Shown here piece after piece: positions 43,543 to 52,242 of a DNA stretch of 64,000 nucleotides. The notes beneath the pieces were generated by a model. It worked only from the letters and a program-made list of their open reading frames with translations. It was not told where the DNA came from and ran no database searches. How positions within the stretch are numbered: the first letter of the stretch is position 1; each line of letters opens with the position of its first letter. The DNA is taken from assembly GCF_014873535.1 (NCBI RefSeq), contig NZ_JADBEF010000001.1, positions 6,324,001 to 6,388,000 of the forward strand. Direction: 5' to 3'. Origin of the DNA: Nonomuraea africana (GTDB lineage: Bacteria; Actinomycetota; Actinomycetes; Streptosporangiales; Streptosporangiaceae). Both the position numbers and the translations under genes were made by a program.

Positions 43543-44337
43543 CTATTGAGGCTCCACCATGTGGCCGGCCACCGCCTCCTTCTCCTCCTCGCCGATCTCG
43601 TTGCGCCGCCGCTCCGACTCGATGATGATGCCGACCGCCTCCTCGACGCTGTCGGTGACGTGGATCAGATCCAGGTCCTGCGCCGAGATCTTCCCCGACG
43701 ACAGCAGCGTGTTCTTGATCCAGTCGATGAGGCCGCCCCAGTACTCGGTGCCCATCAGCACCACGGGAAAGGAGGTGACCTTCTGCGTCTGGACCAGGGT
43801 GAGCGCCTCGAACAGCTCGTCCAGCGTGCCGAAACCGCCGGGCAGCGTGATGAATCCGCAGGAGTACTTCACGAACATCGTCTTGCGGACGAAGAAGTAG
43901 CGGAACTCGATGCCGAGGTCGACGTAGTCGTTCATGCGCTGCTCGAAGGGCAGCTCGATGCCGAGCCCGACGGAGATGCCGCCGGCCTCCGACGCGCCCT
44001 TGTTGCCCGCCTCCATAGCACCGGGCCCGCCGCCGGTGATCACGGCGTAGCCTGCCTCGGCCAGACAGCGGCCCAACGCCACGCCGGTCTGGTAGTCGGG
44101 TGAGTCCACGGGGGTACGGGCGGAGCCGAACACGGTGACCGCGGGAGGCAACTCGGCCAGCTGGCCGAAACCTTCGACGAACTCGGCCTGGATGCGCAAC
44201 ACCCGCCACGGGTCCATGTGCACCCAGTCAGCGGGGCCCTGACGATCGAGAAGGCGCTGGTCGTGGGTGGATTCGGGAACCAGGCGGCCGCGGACGACCG
44301 CTTGGCCCTGACGACGTTCGGGACGTGTCCGTTTCAT
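43543..44337 (-). CDS. LOG family (TIGR00730) Rossmann protein, long paralog
   Basis: 264 residues. An extra N-terminal segment of about 55 residues (charged, then DWVHMDPWRVLRIQAEFVEG) precedes the fold: VTVFGSAR, ITGGGPGAMEAGNKGA, LPGGFGTLDELFEAL (catalytic Arg/Glu region). The N-terminal addition distinguishes it from its downstream paralog. The ATG at 44337 follows TAGCGT at 7 nt (leaderless), preferred over GTG 44346. Confidence 0.9.
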   Translation of the reverse strand: MKRTRPERRQGQAVVRGRLVPESTHDQRLLDRQGPADWVHMDPWRVLRIQAEFVEGFGQLAELPPAVTVFGSARTPVDSPDYQTGVALGRCLAEAGYAVITGGGPGAMEAGNKGASEAGGISVGLGIELPFEQRMNDYVDLGIEFRYFFVRKTMFVKYSCGFITLPGGFGTLDELFEALTLVQTQKVTSFPVVLMGTEYWGGLIDWIKNTLLSSGKISAQDLDLIHVTDSVEEAVGIIIESERRRNEIGEEEKEAVAGHMVEPQ

Positions 44338-44860
44338 ACGGATCACGCTAGCGCGCTTGGCTAAAAAATCTTGAAAAAAGGAGGGAACCAGATTTCGAAG
44401 GTCCTGCGTCTAACTGCCGAGGGTGCTGCTCGGGACTGAAAGTGGCTTTCCCCGCCAAATGGCCGGCGAGGAAAGCCACTTTCACGTTGTCGGCCCTTCT
44501 GAGGGGTTCGCCAGCCGCCCCGTGGCCGTAGCATGGCCGGCGACCGTGAGACTCCGCAACCGCCTCCCACCAGGCAATCCACCCTCTCGCCGCGCCGCCT
44601 TCACACCCTCTTCTCGGACGGCGGGCCCCAGCAGACCGGCTCCTGCACGACCTGAGAGCGACGGCCGAGGCCCCTCAGGGCGAGATATCTCGGGTGAAGG
44701 GTCCCAAGGTGCAGGACAGGCTCCTTCTGGTGAAGGAACAAGGCTTCCCAGGGTGACGGTGCCTCAGATGACTGCGTGCAGGTTCTCGAGGGCGGGCGTG
44801 GGGTGGATGTGGGGTGTGGGTGAGCCTTGCGACTGGCCCACCCGTCGAACGGCCCCTGAT
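44338..44860. other. 523-nt intergenic region before the LOG operon
   Basis: Holds the TAGCGT -10 of the LOG operon next to 44337 and a long hairpin at 44437-44484. Open frames in the rest lack a convincing start and codon pattern. It lies upstream of the LOG operon and downstream of dapE, all on the minus strand. Confidence 0.5.
44437..44484. repeat. 48-nt near-perfect hairpin element
   Basis: TGAAAGTGGCTTTCCCCGCC, loop AAATGGCC, then its complement with a single mismatch: 19 of 20 pairs. Without a T-tract it is as likely a REP/MITE-like palindrome as a terminator for dapE. Confidence 0.8.
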
Positions 44861-45934
44861 TCAGGTTGCCGGTGTGGGGCCTGATGTGAGCCAGTTGAGC
44901 ATGCCGATCTCGCTTTCCGCGATCTTCGTCAGCGACGCGTACTCCCCCTGCTGATGAGCCAGGTTCGGATCCCCGGGCCCGTAGTTCACCGCCGGAACCC
45001 CCAGCGCGGAGAAGCGAGCCACGTCGGTCCAGCCCAGCTTGGCCCGTGGCGTCCCGCCCACCGCGGCCACGAAGGCCGCGGCCACCGGATGCGTCAGCCC
45101 CGGCCGCGCGGCGGGCGCGCCGTCGGTGATGGCGACCTCGAACCCGGCGAAGACCTCCCGCACGTGCTGCTCGGCCTGCGCGAGTGACAGATCGGGCGCG
45201 AAGCGGTAGTTGACCGTGACCACGGCCTCGTCGGGGATCACGTTCCCCGCGACCCCGCCGCGCACCGCCACCGCGTTGAGCCCCTCGTGATACGCCAGCC
45301 CGTCGACCACGGGTCGCCTGGCCTCATACGCGTTGAGCCTGGTCAGCACGCCCTCGATGGCGTGGATCGCGTTGACGCCGAGCCAGGACCTGGCGCTGTG
45401 GGCGCGCTTGCCCCTTGTGGTGATCTCCGCGCGGATCGTGCCCTGGCAGCCGCCCTCGATCACGCCGTCCGTGGGCTCCATGAGAACCGCGAAGTCGGCG
45501 GCCAGCCAGTCGGGATGGTCGCGGCTCACCCTGGTCAGGCCGTTGCGCTCGGCCTCGACCTCCTCGCAGTCGTAGAAGACGTAGGTGACGTCGCGGTTGG
45601 GCTCAGGGACGAGCGCGGCGAGCTTGAGCGCGACCGCGACGCCTGCCTTCATGTCGGACGTGCCGCAGCCGTAGAGGAGGTCGCCGTCGATCCGGCTGGG
45701 GAGGTTGCCTGCCACGGGAACGGTGTCGAGATGACCGGCGATCAGCACCCGCTCGGCGTGGCCCCGGAAGGTCCGTGCGACGACGGTCTCGCCCGAGCGG
45801 TCGATGGCGAGGTGCGGAAGCGCCCTGAGCGCCTGCTCCACCGCGTCGGCCAGGGCCTTCTCGTTGCCGCTGACCGATTCGATGTCCACGATGGCGGCGG
45901 TCAGCGCGCCCACGTCCTGCGTCAAGTCCAGCAT
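44861..45934 (-). CDS. dapE: Succinyl-diaminopimelate desuccinylase
   Basis: 357 residues of the M20 family. Metal ligands in IAGHLDTVP and GTSDMKAG, catalytic Glu in CEEVE, dimerisation/lid domain (RGKRAHSARSWLGVNAIH) and GWTDVARFSALG near the C-terminus. Converts N-succinyl-LL-2,6-diaminopimelate to LL-diaminopimelate for lysine and peptidoglycan. The ATG at 45934 follows TAGGGT at 8 nt (leaderless). dapD lies 78 nt upstream in the same direction. Confidence 0.93.
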   Translation of the reverse strand: MLDLTQDVGALTAAIVDIESVSGNEKALADAVEQALRALPHLAIDRSGETVVARTFRGHAERVLIAGHLDTVPVAGNLPSRIDGDLLYGCGTSDMKAGVAVALKLAALVPEPNRDVTYVFYDCEEVEAERNGLTRVSRDHPDWLAADFAVLMEPTDGVIEGGCQGTIRAEITTRGKRAHSARSWLGVNAIHAIEGVLTRLNAYEARRPVVDGLAYHEGLNAVAVRGGVAGNVIPDEAVVTVNYRFAPDLSLAQAEQHVREVFAGFEVAITDGAPAARPGLTHPVAAAFVAAVGGTPRAKLGWTDVARFSALGVPAVNYGPGDPNLAHQQGEYASLTKIAESEIGMLNWLTSGPTPAT

Positions 45935-46012
45935 GAGAGCCAACCCTAAACCCGTCAGGTACGGCAGGCCGTACACCCCTGAGCCGCAGCCGGGCGAGGA
46001 GAGCGAAGGACG

Positions 46013-46846
46013 TCAGGCGTTGATGCCGTGTTCTCGTAGCACCTCGTTCAACGCCGCCTTGTCATGCCGCTGACCAGCCTCCAGCCGCTTGAGCACCAGC
46101 ACGCACGGCAGCCCGAACGTCCCTCCAGGAAACTCCTTGGGCCGGGTTCCGCCCACCGCGACGCACCAGTCGGGGATGCGCCCACGGCCCAGCTCCTCCC
46201 CCGTCTGCACGTCGATCACCGGCATCGAGGCCGACAGGATCGTTCCAGCGCCGACCACCGCGCCGCGTCCGACCCTCGCCCCCTCCACCAGCATCGCCCT
46301 GCTGCCGATCAGCGCGTCGTCCTCCACCACGACCGGCACCGCGTTCGGCGGCTCCAGGACGCCGCCGATGCCCACCCCGCCGGACAGGTGGACGTTCGTG
46401 CCGATCTGCGCGCAGGAGCCGACGGTCACCCAGGTGTCCACCATCGTCCCGCCGCCGACGAAGGCGCCGATGTTGGTGAAGGACGGCATCAGCACCACCC
46501 CGGGCGCCACGTAGGAGCCCCACCTGGCGATGGCTCCCGGCACCACCCTTACCCCGTCGAACGTCGTCTTGAGCGGCAGCCTGTCGTGGTGCTGGAAGTC
46601 GCCCACCTGCGACCTGGCCATGCCGAGCACCTTGAAGCTGAGCAGAATGGCCCGCTTGGCCCGTTCGTCCACCACGACCTCGCCGCTGTCCGCGATGGTG
46701 GCCACCCGTGCCTGGCCGGTGTCGAGCTGGTCGATCGCCGCGACCACGATGCCCCTGGCTTCGGCGTCCGAAGGGGACAGCTGCGCGCGGTTGGACCACA
46801 ACTCGTCAACGGCCGCTGGAAGCGGGCTCACATAGCTCTGGCTCAT
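46013..46846 (-). CDS. dapD: Tetrahydrodipicolinate N-succinyltransferase
   Basis: 277 residues. C-terminal left-handed beta-helix with hexapeptides (GAFVGGGTMVDTWVTVGSCA, IGTNVHLSGGVGIGGVLEP) of the actinobacterial DapD type, different from the E. coli form. Transfers succinyl from succinyl-CoA to tetrahydrodipicolinate. The ATG at 46846 follows TAGGCT (46860-46855) by 8 nt. Divergent from the lysozyme-like gene. Confidence 0.94.
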   Translation of the reverse strand: MSQSYVSPLPAAVDELWSNRAQLSPSDAEARGIVVAAIDQLDTGQARVATIADSGEVVVDERAKRAILLSFKVLGMARSQVGDFQHHDRLPLKTTFDGVRVVPGAIARWGSYVAPGVVLMPSFTNIGAFVGGGTMVDTWVTVGSCAQIGTNVHLSGGVGIGGVLEPPNAVPVVVEDDALIGSRAMLVEGARVGRGAVVGAGTILSASMPVIDVQTGEELGRGRIPDWCVAVGGTRPKEFPGGTFGLPCVLVLKRLEAGQRHDKAALNEVLREHGINA

Positions 46847-46854
46847 GGCCACGG

Positions 46855-46876
46855 AGCCTATCTGGCCGGGTAGGTT
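46855..46876. promoter_or_regulatory. Divergent leaderless -10 boxes for dapD and the lysozyme-like gene
   Basis: Minus-strand TAGGCT (46860-46855), 8 nt before the dapD ATG; plus-strand TAGGTT (46871-46876), 7 nt before GTG 46884. Confidence 0.65.
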
Positions 46877-46883
46877 TTTCAGG

Positions 46884-47684
46884 GTGCGGCGAAGCTTCTC
46901 CCGAGCGGTCCTGACAATCGGGATCATCGTTCTCACGCTCGCGGTGGCCATCGCCGTGGGCGTCTATCTGCTGCTCAAAAGGGCCGACCCACTGCTCGAG
47001 AACGCCGAGGGCTGCGTGGTGAAGACGCCGAAGGGCGAGCTCGACCTCGACATCGAGCAGGCGAGGATCGCCGCCACGATCGCGGCGGTGGGCGAGCGCA
47101 GGCGGCTGCCCGAGCAGGCCATCGTGATCGCCTACGCCACCGCCATCCAGGAGTCGAAGATGTACAACGTCTCCTACGGCGACCGCGACTCGCTCGGGGT
47201 CTTCCAGCAACGGCCTTCGCAGGGGTGGGGCAAGAAGAAGCAGATCATGGACCCGATCTACTCGACCAACCGGTTCTTCGCGGCGCTGGTGAAGGTGAAG
47301 GGCTACCAGAAGATGCCCGTGGCCGAGGCGGCGCAGGCCGTCCAGCGATCGGCCGCCGGATACGCCTACGGACCGCACGAGAACAACGCGCGCATCCTCG
47401 CGGCGGCGTTCACGGGCAGGGTGCCGCGGGCCCTCCACTGCACCTATCCGGTGAAGGAGACGCCCCCGCCGCCGCGCACGGAGGAGGCGCAGCGCGACCT
47501 GGCCCGCGCTCTCGGCGCCGTCAGCGTGCCCAGCGCCAGGCGCGGGTGGCTGATCGCGACCTGGTCGGTCGCGCACGCTCAGCAGTACGGCCTGCGGAGC
47601 GTCGGGTTCAACGGCATCATCTGGTCGGCGGACGGCTGGAAGACCGGCGGCAAGGCGGGCTCCCGCCGAGTCGAGCTGTCCTAG
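46884..47684 (+). CDS. Membrane-anchored lysozyme/transglycosylase-like protein
   Basis: 266 residues. One N-terminal helix (about 10-32, IGIIVLTLAVAIAVGVYLLL), then an exported domain with the lysozyme-superfamily pattern ATAIQESKMYN (candidate catalytic Glu) and DSLGVFQQRPSQGWG. The VQRSAAGYAYGPHENNARILAAAFTG part follows. Homologues are often mislabelled as heavy-metal transporters (from memory). Probably peptidoglycan-related. GTG 46884 chosen because TAGGTT lies 7 nt upstream; an ATG at 46845 is also in frame but overlaps the dapD start. Confidence 0.8.
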   Translation: MRRSFSRAVLTIGIIVLTLAVAIAVGVYLLLKRADPLLENAEGCVVKTPKGELDLDIEQARIAATIAAVGERRRLPEQAIVIAYATAIQESKMYNVSYGDRDSLGVFQQRPSQGWGKKKQIMDPIYSTNRFFAALVKVKGYQKMPVAEAAQAVQRSAAGYAYGPHENNARILAAAFTGRVPRALHCTYPVKETPPPPRTEEAQRDLARALGAVSVPSARRGWLIATWSVAHAQQYGLRSVGFNGIIWSADGWKTGGKAGSRRVELS

Positions 47685-47861
47685 AAACCCGGTCGGCCTG
47701 CCCCAACCGCCAAGAGACCGATCGGACTGCTGCGGAATGGCAAGCGCTGGTTGATCTGTCAGAGCGACCGAGGCACCAGCCGGGCTTGTCACGACCAGCA
47801 GGTCCAGCGGTCATGAGGCACCGGGCTGGGAGCACCGGTAGGAGCGGCCGAGGGGCACGGG

Positions 47862-48485
47862 TTACGCGGCGCGGCTGACGATGGTGATCGAGCCGGGCGG
47901 TAGCGGCTGGGCGTAGCTGGCCGTCCATCCCTCCCCCTGCACCCGCGAGAACGACAGCAGCCTGCCGTCGGCGGCCCGGTAGTCGGCGAAGTCGAGCAGC
48001 CCCCGCTCGGGGCGCCCGGTCTCGCCCTCCGACCTGAACGCCGCCGTGCCCCGCTCGATCGGGAAGAACTCCACGCCCTCCATGATCAGCATGCTCTTGG
48101 CGGGGATCATGCCCTGCGTCGGCACGCTGTTCCAGAGCAGGACCTCCAGGTGCGGGGGGTCGGTGGAGACCAGGCCCTGCCGTACCTCCACCGACAGCCA
48201 CACCGGACGGCGCGAGCCGTCGTCGAGGAGGTGCTCGGTCCACTGCCGCCCCTGCCACGACATGTGCAGCGCGCCGGTGACCCCGGCGCGCCTGCCGTGG
48301 GTCTCGATGCTGTCCCCCACCTCGATGGTGCGGGGGTCGTCATAGTCGGAGCCGATCGTGTCGTGCGTGGGAAGCGTGGACACCGAGGCCGTGGGCGGGC
48401 GGCCCTTGCGCATGGTCGCGTAGAGGCCGCCCAGCACGATCACGACCGTGGCGATGCTGAGTCCGATGACGACCATGGAGGTCAT
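47862..48485 (-). CDS. DUF4178 membrane protein
   Basis: 207 residues. One helix (about 3-22, MVVIGLSIATVVIVLGGLYA), then the DUF4178 beta domain (IEVGDSIETHGRRAGVTGAL, WTEHLLDDGSRRPVWLSVE, FPIERGTAAFRSEGETG). Function unknown; in other genomes DUF4178 proteins often sit beside membrane-stress or polyamine genes, not seen here. The ATG at 48485 follows TAGGAT at 8 nt; the TAG of that box is also the dapC stop codon. Confidence 0.85.
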   Translation of the reverse strand: MTSMVVIGLSIATVVIVLGGLYATMRKGRPPTASVSTLPTHDTIGSDYDDPRTIEVGDSIETHGRRAGVTGALHMSWQGRQWTEHLLDDGSRRPVWLSVEVRQGLVSTDPPHLEVLLWNSVPTQGMIPAKSMLIMEGVEFFPIERGTAAFRSEGETGRPERGLLDFADYRAADGRLLSFSRVQGEGWTASYAQPLPPGSITIVSRAA

Positions 48486-48496
48486 GCCGCGGGATC

Positions 48497-49567
48497 CTAC
48501 TGGAGGCGACGCACCGCCGCACCGATGCGTTCGTCGGTGGCCGTCACAGCGATGCGGATGTGGCTTTGACCTGCGGATCCGTAGAAATCTCCGGGCGCGA
48601 CCAAAATCCCGATTTCGGAAAGGCGGCGTACCTGATCCCAGCAGTCGCCGCCGTCTGAGGCCCACAGGTACAGGCCCGCCGTGGAGTGGTCGATGCGCCA
48701 GCCCGCCTTCTCCAGCACGGGCCGCAGCGCCTCGCGCCGCGCCGCGTAGATCGAGCGCTGGGCGTCGGCGTGGGCGTCGTCGCCGAGCGCGACCGCCATC
48801 GCCGTCTGCACCGGCTCGGGCATGATCATGCCGGCGTGCTTGCGGATCTCGAGCAGCCTGGCCACCAGCGCGGGATCACCCGCGACGAATCCGGCCCGGT
48901 ATCCGGCCAGGTTCGAGCGCTTGGACAGCGAGTGCACCGCCAGCAGCCCCTCGTGGGAGCCGCCGCAGACGTCGGGGTGCAGGATCGAGATCGGCTCCTC
49001 CTCCCAGCCGAGCTCGATGTAGCACTCGTCGGAGGCCACGATCGCGCCGCGCTCACGCGCCCACGAGACGACCTTGCGCAGGTGCTCGGCGGGGAGCACC
49101 TTGCCCGTGGGGTTGGAGGGCGAGTTGACCCAGACGAGGTCGACCTGCGCGGGGCCGAGCGAGAGCAGCCCGTCGGCGGCCACCGCCTCGGCTCCTGCCA
49201 TGCGGGCGCCCACGTCGTAGGTGGGATAGGCCAGCTCCGGCAGGACCACCCGCTTGGCGCCGAGCAGGGTCGGCAGCCAGGCCACGAACTCCTTCGACCC
49301 GATCAGCGGCAGCACCGCCCGCTCGTCGACGGTCACGCCGTGCCTGCGGCGCAGCCATTCCGCCGCCGCGGCGCGCAGCCCGGCCGTGCCGTACGTCAGG
49401 GGGTAGCCAGGGCTGTTGGCAGCCCCGGCCAGCGCGTCCTGGACGATCCGCGGCACGGGATCGACAGGGGTGCCGACCGAGAGGTCGACGATGCCGTCGG
49501 GGTGCGCCTGAGCCCGCTCCTTGTACGGCACCAGCCGGTCCCACGGAAAGTCCGGCAGATTGTGCAC
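48497..49567 (-). CDS. dapC: Succinyldiaminopimelate transaminase
   Basis: 356 residues of PLP fold-type I aminotransferase. PLP Lys in VHSLSKRSNLAGYRAGF, substrate loop SPSNPTGKVLP, SDECYIELGW, and C-terminal LVAPGDFYG with Arg in HIRIAVT. The short actinobacterial DapC form, completing the succinylase branch with dapD and dapE nearby. Only 4 nt after fdxA, the same pair as M. tuberculosis Rv1177/Rv1178. Confidence 0.93.
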   Translation of the reverse strand: MHNLPDFPWDRLVPYKERAQAHPDGIVDLSVGTPVDPVPRIVQDALAGAANSPGYPLTYGTAGLRAAAAEWLRRRHGVTVDERAVLPLIGSKEFVAWLPTLLGAKRVVLPELAYPTYDVGARMAGAEAVAADGLLSLGPAQVDLVWVNSPSNPTGKVLPAEHLRKVVSWARERGAIVASDECYIELGWEEEPISILHPDVCGGSHEGLLAVHSLSKRSNLAGYRAGFVAGDPALVARLLEIRKHAGMIMPEPVQTAMAVALGDDAHADAQRSIYAARREALRPVLEKAGWRIDHSTAGLYLWASDGGDCWDQVRRLSEIGILVAPGDFYGSAGQSHIRIAVTATDERIGAAVRRLQ

Positions 49568-49571
49568 CGGC

Positions 49572-49898
49572 TCAGTGCTCCTCGGCCTGCGGCGGCAGCG
49601 CGGCGACGACCGGGTGGTCCTTCTCGATCTTGCCGACCTTCGAGGCGCCCCCGGGCGAGCCCAGGTCCTCGAAGAAGTCCACGTTCGCCTTGTAGAAGTC
49701 CTTCCACTGCTCGGGAAGGTCGTCCTCGTAGAAGATCGCCTCTACAGGGCACACGGGCTCACATGCGCCGCAGTCCACGCACTCGTCGGGGTGGATGTAA
49801 AGCATGCGCTCGCCCTCGTAGATGCAATCGACGGGGCACTCCTCGATGCACGCCTTGTCAAGGACGTCCACGCAAGGCTGCGCGATGACGTACGTCAC
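49572..49898 (-). CDS. fdxA: Seven-iron ferredoxin FdxA
   Basis: 108 residues. N-terminal TYVIAQPCVDVLDKACIEEC (cysteines of the [3Fe-4S] site), second cluster motif CVDCGACEPVCP ([4Fe-4S]), then a C-terminal helical extension (LPEQWKDFYKANVDFFEDLG). Electron carrier for cytochrome P450 or other redox partners. GTG 49898 was preferred over ATG 49913 because AAGGAG lies exactly 6 nt before it and the family begins there. Confidence 0.93.
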   Translation of the reverse strand: MTYVIAQPCVDVLDKACIEECPVDCIYEGERMLYIHPDECVDCGACEPVCPVEAIFYEDDLPEQWKDFYKANVDFFEDLGSPGGASKVGKIEKDHPVVAALPPQAEEH

Positions 49899-49982
49899 GT
49901 CGAGCTCCTTCATAGACTGCGGTTCTCTACGCCCTAGTATTGCCGGGTCAGCCAAGTGTCCGGAACGGAGGGTGGCAAACTC

Positions 49983-50204
49983 GTGGCCGCTCGCCTGGAG
50001 ATCGCGATTACAACCTCGGACATAGGGGCACGGGTCACCACTCGCAGAAGAGTGCCAGGCGGTTTCAGTGACGCGGTAGGCGTGCTCGAATCGTGGGACG
50101 GCGGGACCCTCCGGATCCGCAAACGCGACGGCAGCCTGGTGGAGATCTCCGAGGAGCATTTGGTGGCCGCGAAGGTCGTGCCTCCTCGACCTGAGCGGAA
50201 GTAA
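49983..50204 (+). CDS. Stand-alone SH3-like domain of an Rv0428c-type acetyltransferase
   Basis: 73 residues (a GTG at 49956 would give 82). DIGARVTTRRRVPGGFSDAVG and GTLRIRKRDGSLVEISEEHL match the SH3-like barrel normally fused N-terminal to a GNAT domain in actinobacterial Rv0428c-related proteins. Here it ends in a clean TAA right after KVVPPRPERK with no GNAT domain downstream. Either a functional small protein or a truncated gene. TAGTAT at 49935 may be its -10. Confidence 0.72.
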   Translation: MAARLEIAITTSDIGARVTTRRRVPGGFSDAVGVLESWDGGTLRIRKRDGSLVEISEEHLVAAKVVPPRPERK

Positions 50205-50221
50205 CCGTAAGTATCTATAGC

Positions 50222-51268
50222 GTGACCGTACGTACGTGTGCCGCCATCGCCGCCGTTCTTGTCAGCGCAGGATGCGCCGCTTCGACCACGGAGGAGAAGC
50301 CGCTTCCGCCCGTCAACGCGCAGGCCGCCTCCATGAAGGCCGGATTCTCGACCATGGACGGGCTCGTGCAGGCGGCGAAGAAGGAGGGCGCGCTCACCCT
50401 CATCGCCCTGCCCCGCGACTGGGTCAACTACGGCGAGATCATCGACGCCTTCGCCGACAAGTACGACATCAAAGTCAACCAGCTCGAACCCGGGGCCAGC
50501 AGCCGCCGCCAGATCGAGGCGGCCGCGCAGCTCAAGCCGGACGCCTTCGACCTCACCCTCGAGGTGGCCGTGGCCAACGCACAGCGCTTCGCGCCGTACA
50601 AGGTGCAGGGCTGGCAGGACCTCCCCGACCACGTGAAGGACAGGAACGGCGCCTGGTACGCGGGCTACGGCGGATACATGTCGCTCGCGTACGACTCGGC
50701 CAAGGTCAAGCCGCCCGCGTCCTTCGCCGACCTGCTCAAGCCCGGCTACACCGTGTCCCTGCCCGGCGACCCGCGCCAGACCGCCGCCGCCTTCAACGGC
50801 GTCATGGCCGCCTCGTTGCAGAACGGCGTACCCCAGGTGCAGCGCGGGGTCGAGCTGTTCACCAAGCTCAAGAAGGAGGGCAGGCTCGCCGAGCCCGCCA
50901 CGGCCAACGTCGTCGTCGACTGGGACTACCTCAACGCCGAGCGGGCGGCCGAGCCCGACACGTCGTGGAAGGTGACGATCCCCAAGGACTCACCGCTGGG
51001 CGCGTACTACGTGCAGGCGATCAACAAGGACGCCCCGCACCCGGCGGCGGCCCGGCTGTGGCAGGAGTTCCTCTTCTCCGACGAGGGCCAGAACCTCTTC
51101 CTCAAGGGCTACGCCCGTCCCGCGCGCGGGGAGGCGATGCTCATGAAGGGCACGCTCGACACCGAGACCGCGGCCCGGCTACCTGCGCCTCCGGGGCCGC
51201 CGGTGCTGCTCACGATCCCGCAGACCGACGCGGCGAAGAAGTACGTCAACAAGACCTGGGGCAGGTGA
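50222..51268 (+). CDS. Orphan ABC substrate-binding lipoprotein
   Basis: 348 residues. Lipoprotein signal with lipobox VSAGC (C18). Mature type-II binding-protein fold resembling the Fe3+/thiamine/2-aminoethylphosphonate group: GALTLIALPRDWVNYGEIIDAF, WYAGYGGYMSLAYDS, FADLLKPGYTVSLPGDP. No permease or ATPase gene is adjacent, so the transport partners must be elsewhere or the protein serves as a sensor. GTG start 17 nt after the SH3-domain gene. Confidence 0.85.
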   Translation: MTVRTCAAIAAVLVSAGCAASTTEEKPLPPVNAQAASMKAGFSTMDGLVQAAKKEGALTLIALPRDWVNYGEIIDAFADKYDIKVNQLEPGASSRRQIEAAAQLKPDAFDLTLEVAVANAQRFAPYKVQGWQDLPDHVKDRNGAWYAGYGGYMSLAYDSAKVKPPASFADLLKPGYTVSLPGDPRQTAAAFNGVMAASLQNGVPQVQRGVELFTKLKKEGRLAEPATANVVVDWDYLNAERAAEPDTSWKVTIPKDSPLGAYYVQAINKDAPHPAAARLWQEFLFSDEGQNLFLKGYARPARGEAMLMKGTLDTETAARLPAPPGPPVLLTIPQTDAAKKYVNKTWGR

Positions 51269-51354
51269 GACCGGTGCGCCCGGTGTGACTGATATGTCGT
51301 AGAGACATTCAGCCCCTAGAGTTGTTGTCCCACTACGGGGGGAGCTGATCGGTC

Positions 51355-52131
51355 TTGCGATACGACACACCGAGCATGACACGGTGGAACGCTCGTGCCT
51401 ATGACAGCAGCTTCGGCTATGTCTCACCGCAGGGCGCTCCCCTTGTCGAGCTGCTCGATCCGCAGCCGGGCGAGCACGTGCTCGACCTCGGCTGCGGCAC
51501 CGGCGTGCTGACCGCCGAGATCGCCGCCAGGGGGGCGCGCGTGCTCGGCATCGACGGCTCGACCGCGATGATCGAGAAGGCGCTCGCCCAGCACCCCGGC
51601 ATCGACTTCATCGTCGGCGACGGCCACGACTTCAGCGTCGTCCAGGCCTACGACGCCGTCTTCTCCAACGCCGCGCTCCACTGGATGAGCCGCGATCCCC
51701 GCACCGTCGTCGCCAACGTCCGCGAGGCCCTGCGGCCTGGCGGCCGCTTCGTGGCCGAGATGGGCGGGGCGGGCAACTGCGCCGAGCTGACCGCCGCGCT
51801 CTCGACCGCGTGGCGGGAGTACGGCCTGCGCGAGCCTGAGCTGCCCTGGTACTTCCCGACCCCCGCCGAGCACTCCAGGCTGCTGGAGGAGGAGGGCTTC
51901 GTCGTCAGGCTGCTGGAGAACTTCGACCGGCCCACCCCGCTCGACGAGTGCCCGGGAGGGGCGGCCGACTGGGTGCGCATGTACGCCGGATCCCTGCTCG
52001 AAGGGCTGCCGGCCGACCTGGTCGACGCCCTGCTCCGACGGGTCAACGAGCTCGCCGCCCCCGCTCTCCGCAGGGAGACCGGGTGGATGGCCGACTACGT
52101 GCGGCTACGCTTCGCCGCCGTCCGGCGCTGA
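51355..52131 (+). CDS. Class I SAM-dependent methyltransferase
   Basis: 258 residues. SAM loop VLDLGCGTGVLTAEIAARGA, acidic GIDGSTAM, and VFSNAALHWMSRDPRTVVANV as in trans-aconitate methyltransferase-like enzymes; GRFVAEMGGAGN. Substrate unknown. The TTG at 51355 has GGGGGAG 10 nt upstream; the ATG at 51376 is a possible alternative. TAGAGT near 51317 may be its -10. Confidence 0.87.
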   Translation: MRYDTPSMTRWNARAYDSSFGYVSPQGAPLVELLDPQPGEHVLDLGCGTGVLTAEIAARGARVLGIDGSTAMIEKALAQHPGIDFIVGDGHDFSVVQAYDAVFSNAALHWMSRDPRTVVANVREALRPGGRFVAEMGGAGNCAELTAALSTAWREYGLREPELPWYFPTPAEHSRLLEEEGFVVRLLENFDRPTPLDECPGGAADWVRMYAGSLLEGLPADLVDALLRRVNELAAPALRRETGWMADYVRLRFAAVRR

Positions 52132-52242
52132 TGCGTACTCCATGATGCACAGGGCTGTTTTGCGCGGCTATGGTCTGTTCCGTGGCGGCAAGAGTATGGC
52201 TGCGCCGCGACAGCGGCGTGAGGGGCTGGTGAACGGAACAGG

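Noticed and set aside
44423..44884. 153-residue plus-strand frame in the LOG-dapE gap
   Set aside because: Runs through a palindrome, lacks codon bias and start signals, and overlaps the 3' end of dapE.
46844..46847. Overlapping divergent start codons (CATG) of dapD and the lysozyme-like gene
   Set aside because: A TAGGTT box 7 nt before an in-frame GTG at 46884 gives the plus-strand gene a better start, so the overlap is probably chance.
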